From the NCBI GenBank assembly GCA_001443525.1, contig LKPX01000003.1, positions 20,930 through 84,929 of the forward strand: DNA of 64,000 nt, written 5' to 3'. The notes under the pieces are model-generated. The model made no database searches. It was not told the DNA's origin and saw nothing but the letters and a program-made list of their open reading frames with translations. Position numbers and translations under genes: made by a program. How positions within the stretch are numbered: position 1 is the stretch's first letter; each line of letters begins with the position of its first letter. This document shows, one piece after another, positions 8,376-16,567 of the stretch. The DNA comes from Desulfobacteraceae bacterium RAAP-1. GTDB taxonomy: Bacteria > Desulfobacterota > Desulfobacteria > Desulfobacterales > Desulfatirhabdiaceae.

Positions 8376-10302
8376 AGATTTTTATCATCTGAAAGCTGAG
8401 CCATTCAGCACACACCCTAATCCGGGCATCATTTTCATTTCCAATACCCACAAGGAAGCTTGGTATTATCTGCTGTTCGGCATCGATACCCAAGAGCCGT
8501 TTCTGGTGCTGACCGGCGAGTATGGCATGGGTAAAACTCTGCTTTGCCTCAGACTGATTCAGGTATTGAAGAAGAAAGGCAAACCGCCTGTGGAATATAT
8601 TTCCACTCCCGGTGAAGGCTATGGCGGTATTTTAAGGCGTATTGCACATCACTTGAATATCAGCATTGTTCCTGAAGATGAGGCGGTTCTTCAGGACATG
8701 ATTTATGATTACTTTCGGGAAGGAACCCAGGATTCCCGTTTCTATCTGATCATTGACGACGCCCATGAACTGGATACCGAAGCCCTCACCCGGCTGAAGC
8801 ATCTATCCTCCTTTAATCATAATGGTTTTTTCCCCATTGTGATGGTGTTTGTGGCGCATCCGTCCTTTCTTCAAGGGCTTCAGACGCCGGCATTGAAGTC
8901 ACTGAACCAGCGCATCAAAAGACGGTATCAGCTTTCACGATTCAGTTTCGAAGATACGAAAAATTATATCTACTTTCGTCTGCTTAAATCCGGCGCCAGT
9001 GGATTACCGGTGTTTCCGGAAGAAACTCTTCAAAAAATATTTGAATACAGCGGTGGTGTGCCGCGCCTGATCAACAATATCTGTGACACCTGCCTTCTGA
9101 TTGGTGCTTCCAGGGAACTGACTGTCATCCCTCCTGAAGTTGTGGATAATGCCAAAGATCTGGTCGAGGGCAGCCTGATCGGAAGCAAATCGGAAGTTAT
9201 TGTTGATACGCATGCGATGACTGAAGCACTGGAAGAAATAGAAACACCCGAAACACCAGAACCCTTGGTGACCATTTCCGAAGAGATTCCGACCGATGTC
9301 AGTAACCGAGAAAATGACGATACTACTGGACTGAAAAACGCTGCGGATGCCGACGAAGAATCTTATATTAAAGCGCCACTGTCTCAGCATTCATCCATCT
9401 TGAAAAAATTGGGGACTGTTTTGTTGATAGTGGTGTCGGCATCTCTTCTCTTGATCTGTGGTGCCGTGTTGTCTCAATTATATACGAATCCCCATTTCAC
9501 TATTTCATCACTGCTGCCAGCTATCCAGCGTCAACACATGTCCGAAGCTGTAAATACAACTGCCGCAGAAAAACCGGTTGCAGCAGAACCACCACATGCA
9601 GCGCCATCTTCACGTTCTACAGATACTGCGCCTCAATCCACAAAAGCCGCCCTGGCGGCGCCAATACTGCGTGATGAGGAACCGGATAACACTTCGTCAC
9701 TCGATTCCAGTGCGACAGAGGATTCTTCCACGTCCCATACAGAAACCGTTTCCTCGGCTCCAAAGGATATGGCCCCGGCAACGGCAGAAAATACGGATAA
9801 ACCTGTGCTACAGACATCCCAGACAGACACATCCACTAAAAGTACCGCGGAATATTTCATCCATTATCCGTTTTCACTCAGATACTCCAGTTATCAAAAA
9901 CCAAGCCATGCATTGCAGGATATTTCAGACGTGCGGCAAAAGGGTCTTACGGCATATCTGGTTCCCATTTCTCTGGGCGACATGGGAATCTGGTGGCGCA
10001 TCTATATCGGGTACTATCCCACTGAAGCAGAAGCTAAAAAAGTGAGATCGGAATACAAAATTGCCAATACAATTGTGGATAAAACGGAATATGCCTGCCT
10101 GGTTGGAGACTATTCTACTGAAACAGACATTCAAGCTGCCTTTGAAAAGCTGAAGCAGCTTGGCTTTTATCCATATGTTATTCAAACGGCAAAAGATCAT
10201 TTTTTGTTATATGTCGGTGCATATGGAAAAAAAATTGAAGCTGCTGCTCTGAATCAGGAACTTGAGACAAAAGGATTTCACAGCCTGATTGCGAAAAGAT
10301 AA
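8368..10302 (+). CDS. ExeA/GspA-like AAA ATPase with membrane anchor and SPOR-like tail
   Basis: 644 residues. The N-terminal 270 residues form an ExeA-type AAA ATPase of the kind found in exopolysaccharide/exosortase loci: start motif 'YHLKAEPFS-HPNP', Walker A GEYGMGKT (about 50-57), Walker B YLIIDDAHE (about 126-134), and a sensor region 'GGVPRLINNICD'. An acidic linker leads to one membrane helix (about 351-369), then a Thr/Ser/Ala/Pro-rich stretch, and two SPOR-like repeats in the last 150 residues ('WWRIYIGYYPTEAEAKK', 'FLLYVGAYGKKIEAAAL'). SPOR domains bind denuded peptidoglycan, so the protein probably links a cytoplasmic ATPase to the cell wall near the export machine. It overlaps the upstream gene by 8 nt. 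Confidence 0.88.
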   Translation: MFKDFYHLKAEPFSTHPNPGIIFISNTHKEAWYYLLFGIDTQEPFLVLTGEYGMGKTLLCLRLIQVLKKKGKPPVEYISTPGEGYGGILRRIAHHLNISIVPEDEAVLQDMIYDYFREGTQDSRFYLIIDDAHELDTEALTRLKHLSSFNHNGFFPIVMVFVAHPSFLQGLQTPALKSLNQRIKRRYQLSRFSFEDTKNYIYFRLLKSGASGLPVFPEETLQKIFEYSGGVPRLINNICDTCLLIGASRELTVIPPEVVDNAKDLVEGSLIGSKSEVIVDTHAMTEALEEIETPETPEPLVTISEEIPTDVSNRENDDTTGLKNAADADEESYIKAPLSQHSSILKKLGTVLLIVVSASLLLICGAVLSQLYTNPHFTISSLLPAIQRQHMSEAVNTTAAEKPVAAEPPHAAPSSRSTDTAPQSTKAALAAPILRDEEPDNTSSLDSSATEDSSTSHTETVSSAPKDMAPATAENTDKPVLQTSQTDTSTKSTAEYFIHYPFSLRYSSYQKPSHALQDISDVRQKGLTAYLVPISLGDMGIWWRIYIGYYPTEAEAKKVRSEYKIANTIVDKTEYACLVGDYSTETDIQAAFEKLKQLGFYPYVIQTAKDHFLLYVGAYGKKIEAAALNQELETKGFHSLIAKR

Positions 10303-10362
10303 AGGAAGATAATATGACGTATTTTCTTCATGAATGAAATTCTTTTCTCAAACAGCGATGGT

Positions 10363-10397
10363 GACTTTATAAAAAGTCCAATATCAGCATACTGCAG
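10363..10397 (+). repeat. Partial left end of the MITE-like element
   Basis: GACTTTATAAAAAGTCC followed by a stretch alignable to the first 35 bases of the element at 3921 (one substitution in the first 17 bases, then looser similarity). It lies just before the CpsD-like gene. The rest of the element is absent. Confidence 0.45.
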
Positions 10398-10410
10398 GAT
10401 ATAATCCAAT

Positions 10411-11397
10411 ATGAATATCTGGGAAGAAGCATATTCTAAAAATAAGGAAGGCAACCGGGCGTCTGTTCATCCCAACCCGGATCAGAATTCGCCTGCGCCG
10501 TCGGAAGAACCTTCCGGTGGCAATACGCAGCATTCTATAAAGCCACCTGCCGAGGGGGAGTCGTTTGAAAATCTGTATTATCAGATCGGTAAATCTCATC
10601 AGCCTGCCGGTACTCCCCAATTTCGACAGAAGCCGAGATCTGAAACAAATCAAACTCAGCAGCAGCCGTATCAGAGTTCTGAATCCGATGCTTCACCCAA
10701 ATCAACTAAAATGCGGTTTAATTTCAGAATCCTGTCAGATAAAATTTCCAGATCATATCCATCAGTTTTGAACAAAATGAGCAACCAGCTTTCAGATATC
10801 TGGGGAAACATTCTAGTAGAAACCAAGCAGTCGGTCGAAGCCCTGCTGGTTTGCGGTGCTACACGAAAAGAAGGCAATACCTTTATTTCTTTTTATTTGG
10901 CCATGTTTTTATCCAAAGAATACAACATGAAGATTTTATATGTGGATACAAACGCTGACCATGCAGTAATCCCCAAAATCAAAAATCTCCCTGGATTTTA
11001 CACATTTGTATCTCAAAAAAAAGAACTTTCCTCTCTGATTGTGAAGACGGAATATCCAGGACTGTATTTATTGCCGTCTGGCGCTGAGAAATCATCCCAA
11101 AATGACGGTTCTGTCATGCTGTCCAGAGAACCTGTCGAAGCACTGATACAGTATTGCAGAAACAATTTCGATATTACAATCATTGACGGCCAGCCGATCA
11201 CCATGAGTCCTGTCATGATCGAATTCGCCAGGGTGGTGGATATGACAGCGATAGTATGCCGATACGGATATTCCAGGAGGGAAGTGTCCAAAATGGCTAT
11301 CGACAAACTCCAGAAATTCGGAATTAATTCCATTGGCGTCATTTTAAATGACCGTCAGTTCCCGATACCGCAAAAACTTTATCGATTAATGGGATGA
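10411..11397 (+). CDS. CpsD/Wzc-like ATPase with degenerate P-loop
   Basis: 328 residues: a low-complexity, Pro/Gln/Ser-rich N-terminus (1-110) and a ParA/BY-kinase-like domain (about 135-328). The switch regions are recognisable ('ILYVDTNAD', 'ITIIDGQP'), as is the 'EFARVVDMTAIVCRYGYS' strand. The P-loop at about 149-157 reads GATRKEGNT, where family members have EGK(S/T): the essential lysine is replaced by Asn. There is no Tyr cluster at the C-terminus. By family it would be the cytoplasmic partner of the Wzz-like protein that cycles polymer assembly; the altered P-loop argues against normal kinase activity. The next gene overlaps by 4 nt (ATGA). Confidence 0.82.
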   Translation: MNIWEEAYSKNKEGNRASVHPNPDQNSPAPSEEPSGGNTQHSIKPPAEGESFENLYYQIGKSHQPAGTPQFRQKPRSETNQTQQQPYQSSESDASPKSTKMRFNFRILSDKISRSYPSVLNKMSNQLSDIWGNILVETKQSVEALLVCGATRKEGNTFISFYLAMFLSKEYNMKILYVDTNADHAVIPKIKNLPGFYTFVSQKKELSSLIVKTEYPGLYLLPSGAEKSSQNDGSVMLSREPVEALIQYCRNNFDITIIDGQPITMSPVMIEFARVVDMTAIVCRYGYSRREVSKMAIDKLQKFGINSIGVILNDRQFPIPQKLYRLMG

Positions 11398-12563
11398 TGG
11401 ATAATCAGTCTGACTCAAAGCGAACAGTGCTTCATGTGATCGATGCTTTGAATATTGGCGGCGCGCAGGCGTTGCTGGAACTTCTGGCGGCCAAAACACC
11501 TCGCAACCGTTATCGCACGCTTGTTTGCGTCCTTCAGCCCGATACGACAGTTCTTTCCCGGATTGAATCTACGGGCGTCAAGGTGTTCTGCTTCAACCGC
11601 CGCAGACCCAGCATTGTCCGGCCGATCGACTTTATTTCATATTTTTACTTGAACATTCGGGATATTATCCGGATATGTGATGAATATTCGGTGAATGTTA
11701 TTCACTGCCATCTGTCGGATGCCGAATTCATCGGTATCCTGGCTGGACGTTGCTGTCGTATGGAACGCATCGTATCCACCGTTCATTATCCGGCACTGCT
11801 GCCGGAGCGAAAACCCGGCGATATCCGCAATTATTTCAGAATGCTGACAACCCGGTTGCTTTATCGTTTGGCGGATACGGTCATTGCCGTATCCGACGAC
11901 GTCGCGGAAAAACTGCATACGGTTTTTGAGCTTTCACCATCCCGCATCCAGGTTATTATCAACGGGATTGATGTGGATGCCATCTATCACACGCAGCCTA
12001 ATACCGATCTTTTGAAGTTGCTTTCTGTAAAGTCCGGCCAGCGTCTGATTACCTCTGTAGGCCGTCTTATGCCTCCCAAGGGCCATCGCTACCTGATTGA
12101 AGCCATGCCCGCAATACACCGCCAGTATCCAAATGCCAGATTGATATTAGCTGGAGACGGTGATCTCAGAAAATCGCTTGAAGCAAGAGCGCGGGACATG
12201 GGCATACAGGATGCAGTTTCCTTTCTTGGAAGTCGCAACGATATCGCCGACATTCTGGCTGTAACAGAAATTTTTGTGCTGCCATCTATCTCGGAAGGCA
12301 CATCTTTGGCGCTATTGGAGGCCATGGCGGCTTCCAAACCCATTGTCGCTACTGATATTCCTGGGAACAGCGCCATATTACGACATACCTCAAATTGTCT
12401 TCTTGCGCCACCTGCAGATCCGGAGAAGCTTGCGGATGCGATCGTGCAGTTGCTTAAAGACCCTCCAACGGCGGCGCAATATGGTCAGAACGCATATCAG
12501 GATGTATGTCGCCGCTACCATATAGACCAGACCATCTCCCGGCTCATGGCAATCTGGGGATAA
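11394..12563 (+). CDS. GT4-family glycosyltransferase
   Basis: 389 residues, GT-B fold. The N-terminal half has the acceptor-side pattern 'VIDALNIGGAQALLELLA'; the C-terminal half (Glycos_transf_1) has 'SVGRLMPPKGHRYLIEAMP' near residue 220 and 'SISEGTSLALLEAMA' near 298, containing the E-x7-E nucleotide-sugar site. Such enzymes add a sugar from an NDP-sugar to a lipid-linked acceptor with retention of configuration at the cytoplasmic face. It overlaps the CpsD-like gene by 4 nt and belongs to the polysaccharide operon. Donor and linkage cannot be told. Confidence 0.9.
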   Translation: MMDNQSDSKRTVLHVIDALNIGGAQALLELLAAKTPRNRYRTLVCVLQPDTTVLSRIESTGVKVFCFNRRRPSIVRPIDFISYFYLNIRDIIRICDEYSVNVIHCHLSDAEFIGILAGRCCRMERIVSTVHYPALLPERKPGDIRNYFRMLTTRLLYRLADTVIAVSDDVAEKLHTVFELSPSRIQVIINGIDVDAIYHTQPNTDLLKLLSVKSGQRLITSVGRLMPPKGHRYLIEAMPAIHRQYPNARLILAGDGDLRKSLEARARDMGIQDAVSFLGSRNDIADILAVTEIFVLPSISEGTSLALLEAMAASKPIVATDIPGNSAILRHTSNCLLAPPADPEKLADAIVQLLKDPPTAAQYGQNAYQDVCRRYHIDQTISRLMAIWG

Positions 12564-12601
12564 TATCGATTTGTGAGCCATTATCATTGTCAGGCAAATC
12601 C

Positions 12602-13729
12602 ATGACCAAAATTGCAGTCACCGGTTTCAGAGGCGTTCCGGCCACATGGGGCGGCATCGAGCATCACTGCGAAAATTTATACGCACGGCTTGCCCAGCGG
12701 GGCTATGATATCACGATATACGCCAGAAACTACTATACCCCGGAAAATATCTCCGAGTACAAGGGAATGCGAATCAAGCATCTGCCGACCATCAATTATA
12801 AATATTCGGATGCGCTGCTGCATACTCTGATCTCCGTGATCCACATCCTTTTTACAAATCCAGATATCATTCATATTCACGGAATCGGCCCCTGCTTTTT
12901 CAGTTGGATTCCCCGCCTTTTCAAGCCACGAATCAAAGTGTTTTTCACCTGCCATGGTCTGGACTGGCAACGGAAAAAATGGCCGTGGTGGGCATCGAAA
13001 CTGATGTATCTGGGAGAGTTGAACGCTGTATATTTTGCTCAACATCACATTGTAGTTTCAAAAAATCTTCAGGAGTATTTCAGCAAGGCGCATCACATTT
13101 CAGCCCATTATATTCCCAATGGCATTGCCATACAGCCATTGCGTCCGCCTCATGCCATCAAGCGATGGGGGCTGTATGAACACTCGTATTTTCTGTGTGT
13201 TGGACGCATGGTGCCGGAGAAGCGGATAGAGGATATTATCCGGGCTTATCTCCTGAAGCCAAGGAAATGTTCTTTAGTCATTGTCGGAGATAACGCTGCT
13301 TCCGGTCGGTATATGTCCGAATTACGAAATATTGCAGGAAGCAACCCAGCAATCCTTTTTACCGGCTATCAATTCGGTGCTATCCTGGAGGAACTTTATT
13401 CCAGCACAGCAGCATTTATCGCTGCATCAGAATTGGAAGGTCTTCCCATCACCCTGCTTGAGGCATTGTCATACGGAGCAATGTGTGTTACAAGCAACAT
13501 TGCACCGCATCGGGAGCTGATGGAGCCCCTGCATGGAATATGTTTTCCTGTTGGCGATGTTTATGCACTGGCATCATCCATGGATTGGGTGGAAACCATG
13601 TCTGAATATCAACGGGAGCGATTCAGGGAAAACGCCATTAGCATGATTTCAAGGCACTTTAGCTGGAATTATGTCTGCAACGCCCATCATCTTTTGTATC
13701 AAAAAGCCCTGTCAACCATTGAACCGTAA
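12602..13729 (+). CDS. GT4-family glycosyltransferase with DUF1972-like N-terminus
   Basis: 375 residues from ATG 12602. Upstream in-frame codons exist back to 12506 but would overlap the previous gene and encode a non-conserved extension. The start 'MTKIAVTGFRGVPATWGGIE' matches rhamnosyltransferase-like DUF1972 proteins. The C-terminal GT1 part has 'VGRMVPEKRIEDII' and 'ASELEGLPITLLEAL' (E-x7-E). Probable role: a second sugar addition on the polysaccharide repeat unit, perhaps a 6-deoxyhexose by similarity of the N-terminus. It lies 38 nt after the first glycosyltransferase. Confidence 0.9.
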   Translation: MTKIAVTGFRGVPATWGGIEHHCENLYARLAQRGYDITIYARNYYTPENISEYKGMRIKHLPTINYKYSDALLHTLISVIHILFTNPDIIHIHGIGPCFFSWIPRLFKPRIKVFFTCHGLDWQRKKWPWWASKLMYLGELNAVYFAQHHIVVSKNLQEYFSKAHHISAHYIPNGIAIQPLRPPHAIKRWGLYEHSYFLCVGRMVPEKRIEDIIRAYLLKPRKCSLVIVGDNAASGRYMSELRNIAGSNPAILFTGYQFGAILEELYSSTAAFIAASELEGLPITLLEALSYGAMCVTSNIAPHRELMEPLHGICFPVGDVYALASSMDWVETMSEYQRERFRENAISMISRHFSWNYVCNAHHLLYQKALSTIEP

Positions 13730-13759
13730 GCATTTTTCTGTAATTTTCAGACGAAATAT

Positions 13760-15202
13760 ATGTATTCACAACGAGGAGTAACAAGAAGACTTGAACTGTT
13801 GCTGGATGTTCTGCTGACAGAATGCGCATTCATTTGTGCATATTTCATCAAACGACATCTGCCGATGGGGTCCTATGGGGGACTCACGGTTACATCCAAT
13901 TATTCTCTGCTGCTGCTGCTCATCACCATCACCTGGTATGTCATTCTTGATTTTGTATCCCACAGATCCAGTTACAGAAGTAAATTGTCTGTTTCTATAT
14001 TCAGAAATGTCTTTTACCTTGTCAGCACCTGCACCGTTATTCTGGTGTTATGCATGTATGCGTTTAAAATTTCAGATATCAGCCGTATTCTGATTTTTAT
14101 TTTTTTTACTCTGGATGTATTATTTCTTTATACAAGCCGTTGGATAATGCGTCAGATAATCATGTCAAAATGGAATAAAGATATCTATTATCGCTATGTG
14201 CTGATTATAGGAAGCCGTACAACCGCCAGGGAGCTGATACAAATGATTGCAAATCATCCGGAAACCAGCATCCAGATTGTCGGATGTGTGGATTTATATC
14301 AGGAAGATGTCGGGAATACCGTCTGTTGTGATGTCCAGATCATCGGAACCATGGATAACCTGCGCGATATTTTGTTAAACCGGGTTATTGACGAGGTTTT
14401 GATAGCCATGCCGATGAATGAAATCAATAACTCTGAATGGTATTTATCTCTTATCAATACATTTGGTATCACGATCCGCATTATTCCCTACTGGTATATC
14501 CGGAAGTACATGTCTCTTCAGCCAGATACTCATAACTTTCAGATAGAGCGTTTTCTGTCGGAACCAGCGCTGGTTCTCAGCACAACTCAGGAAAAAGAGG
14601 ATGTGCTGATCCTGAAGTCCGTCATGGATTACATACTGGCTGCAGTTATCCTTTTGATTACCTTGCCTTTTTTTATGATTGTAGCAGTCAGCATTAAATT
14701 GGCATCACCAGGATCTGTATTTTACAAGCAGCTCCGGTGCGGACAGTATGGCCGAAAATTTTATGTATATAAATTCCGCACCATGGTCAAGAATGCCGAT
14801 AAAATGCAAAATTCGATAGTTGCATACAACGAGGCAGACGGTCCAGTATTTAAAATAAAAAAGGATCCCCGTATCATTCCTTATATCGGCTCCTTTTTAA
14901 GGAAAGTCAGTCTGGATGAGCTTCCTCAGTTTATCAATGTACTGCGTGGAGAAATGAGTATCGTAGGACCTAGGCCTGCTATCCCCGATGAAGTCGAAAA
15001 ATACGAGCTGTGGCAACGCCGGCGTCTGTCTATGAAACCCGGTATTACCTGCACTTGGCAGATACAACCCGATCGCAATTCCATTTTATTTGATCAATGG
15101 ATGAAAATGGATTTGGACTATATCGATAACTGGTCTTTTTGGCTCGACATCGCACTGATGTTGAAAACCATCCCTGCCATCATATTAGCGCACGGCAGAT
15201 AA
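13760..15202 (+). CDS. Polyprenyl glycosylphosphotransferase (initiating sugar-phosphate transferase)
   Basis: 480 residues. Four N-terminal membrane helices (within residues 10-125), a Rossmann-like CoA-binding-3 region ('YVLIIGSRTTARELIQMI', about 148-165), another membrane segment (about 283-305) and a C-terminal bacterial sugar transferase domain (PF02397) with 'YKFRTM', 'LDELPQFINVLRGEMS' and 'VGPRPAIPDE'. This WbaP/WcaJ-type enzyme starts repeat-unit synthesis by moving a hexose-1-phosphate from a UDP-sugar to undecaprenyl phosphate at the inner membrane. Last clear gene of the polysaccharide operon; no Wzx flippase is encoded in the locus. Confidence 0.93.
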   Translation: MYSQRGVTRRLELLLDVLLTECAFICAYFIKRHLPMGSYGGLTVTSNYSLLLLLITITWYVILDFVSHRSSYRSKLSVSIFRNVFYLVSTCTVILVLCMYAFKISDISRILIFIFFTLDVLFLYTSRWIMRQIIMSKWNKDIYYRYVLIIGSRTTARELIQMIANHPETSIQIVGCVDLYQEDVGNTVCCDVQIIGTMDNLRDILLNRVIDEVLIAMPMNEINNSEWYLSLINTFGITIRIIPYWYIRKYMSLQPDTHNFQIERFLSEPALVLSTTQEKEDVLILKSVMDYILAAVILLITLPFFMIVAVSIKLASPGSVFYKQLRCGQYGRKFYVYKFRTMVKNADKMQNSIVAYNEADGPVFKIKKDPRIIPYIGSFLRKVSLDELPQFINVLRGEMSIVGPRPAIPDEVEKYELWQRRRLSMKPGITCTWQIQPDRNSILFDQWMKMDLDYIDNWSFWLDIALMLKTIPAIILAHGR

Positions 15203-15238
15203 AATGATAATGATTCTATTTGGGAGAATTCAGCACAT

Positions 15239-15805
15239 ATGATCAAAGCTTCCAGTTTGAAAAGAGGTAGTGTCGTTTCTATTAACCAGCAGATTTATAT
15301 GGTCAAACATGTCGATGTCAAAACGCCGTCCGCCCGGGGAGCCCTAACGTTATACAAGATACGTCTGATGAATGTTCAGAACGGACAAAAACTCGATCAA
15401 TCCTTCAAGGGGAATGATATGCTTGAAGATGTCGAATTGAGCCGAAGGCCGGTTCAATTCATTTACAAAGAAGGCAGCGATTACACCTTTATGGATACCG
15501 AGGACTACAATCAATACACCCTGAACGAAGGAAGCCTTGAAGGCCAGATACCCTGGCTTACCGATAACCTTGATGGCATTACCGCTCTGTTGAATGACGG
15601 AAAGATTATCTGCATTGAACTTCCGGCAACGGTACAGCTTGAAATCATAGATACGGCGCCAGCCATCAAAGGGGCTACCGTAACAGGCAGAACCAAGTCT
15701 GCCACACTTGCCAACGGGGTTGTCATTCAGGTTCCGGAATATCTGGCTGCGGGTGAAACTGTCAAAGTCAATACGGAAACCGAAAAATACATGTCACGGG
15801 CTTAA
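15239..15805 (+). CDS. efpL: Elongation factor P-like protein EfpL (YeiP)
   Basis: 188 residues with the EF-P three-barrel layout. The N-terminal domain I loop reads 'TPSARGALTLYK', the YeiP/EfpL type (SPTARGAATLYK in E. coli), not the PGKGxA loop of canonical EF-P, so the tip carries Arg where EF-P has a modified Lys. The C-terminus 'ATLANGVVIQVPEYLAAGE' is the conserved OB-fold end. The protein binds ribosomes stalled at Pro-rich or other difficult motifs. It starts at ATG 15239 behind GGGAGAA and is followed at once by a terminator. It sits just after the polysaccharide operon; a functional link is not evident. Confidence 0.93.
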   Translation: MIKASSLKRGSVVSINQQIYMVKHVDVKTPSARGALTLYKIRLMNVQNGQKLDQSFKGNDMLEDVELSRRPVQFIYKEGSDYTFMDTEDYNQYTLNEGSLEGQIPWLTDNLDGITALLNDGKIICIELPATVQLEIIDTAPAIKGATVTGRTKSATLANGVVIQVPEYLAAGETVKVNTETEKYMSRA

Positions 15806-15829
15806 GCATTCCGAGTCTCGGTGCTTTTT
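15806..15829 (+). terminator. Rho-independent terminator after efpL
   Basis: Directly after the stop codon, GCA-TT-CCGA, a short loop and TCGG-TGC form a hairpin with a two-base bulge, followed by five T residues (15825-15829). Confidence 0.65.
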
Positions 15830-15887
15830 AATTGACAACAGCAGCGGATTTTCCTATTTTTTACGGAAATTTCGAGAGAAAGGGGGG

Positions 15888-16512
15888 ATGAAATATTTTT
15901 TCGTCACTGATAGAGGCGCAACTGGACAGCCCTGATGAAGGTGTCGGTCGGAGGGATTTTCTGAAGTTAGGCGCAGCAGCAGCCCTGCTGAGCCTGTTTC
16001 CAGGAACCGCGATAGCAGCGATATCCAGAAGGGCCAGACACATAAAAGTGAGCAAAGCAAAGGCTGTAACACGTGCGCTGCATTTCTATAACCTCCATAC
16101 AGGTGAAAAAATGGATGTGGCCTATTTTGCCCGAGGAAAGTATTCACCTGCAGCGCTGAAGGATATCAATCATTTATTCCGAGACTATCGCACCGGGACG
16201 GTCAAGTCTATCGATCCCAAACTGCTGGATTATCTCTACAGCATTTCATTGAAGCTGGAAACCCATAAAACGCCGTTTCATGTCGTATCCGGATACCGTA
16301 CTCCTGCGACCAATGCCCTGTTGTGCAGGGAGAGTTCTCAAGTCGCCAAACACAGCCTTCATATCAAAGGAAAAGCAGTCGATATCCGCCTGCCCAACCG
16401 CAACATTGCTTCCATACGTCGTGTCGCAGTTGTATTGAAAAAAGGTGGCGTGGGTTATTATCCGGATGATAATTTCGTGCATGTCGATGTTGGAGATGTG
16501 CGCTACTGGTAG
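15888..16512 (+). CDS. Tat-exported DUF882/YcbK-like murein peptidase (start anomalous)
   Basis: The mature domain (from about 16048) is a DUF882/peptidase M15_2 zinc protein: 'HVVSGYRTPATNALL', 'KHSLHIKGKAVDIRLP' and 'VHVDVGDVRYW' give the His/Asp/His metal set. In the same frame upstream, from 15895, lies a clear twin-arginine signal: GRRDFLKLG followed by a hydrophobic run and an Ala-rich cleavage site. That frame has no ATG, GTG or TTG before the signal. A ribosome site AGGGGGG and ATG 15888 lie in another frame, joined to it only if one T of the T6 run 15896-15901 is dropped; ATT 15895 is an alternative start, 7 nt from the G run. In E. coli the homologue YcbK is Tat-exported and sits beside an L,D-transpeptidase, as here. 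Confidence 0.8.
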
Positions 16513-16520
16513 ATCGGACA

Positions 16521-16552
16521 GCTTCGTACAGGCTTTAATTCCGGTACGAAGC
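16521..16552. terminator. Inverted repeat between convergent genes, followed by C9
   Basis: GCTTCGTAC and GTACGAAGC form a perfect 9 bp stem with a 14 nt loop in the 55 bp gap between two convergent genes. It is followed by a run of nine C residues, not T, so a bidirectional terminator role is likely from position but not from classic form. Confidence 0.45.
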
Positions 16553-16567
16553 CCCCCCCCAAAGAGG

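Noticed and set aside
12506..12601. Longer N-terminus for the second glycosyltransferase
   Set aside because: It would overlap the upstream gene and encodes non-conserved residues before the conserved 'MTKIAVTGFRGVP' start.
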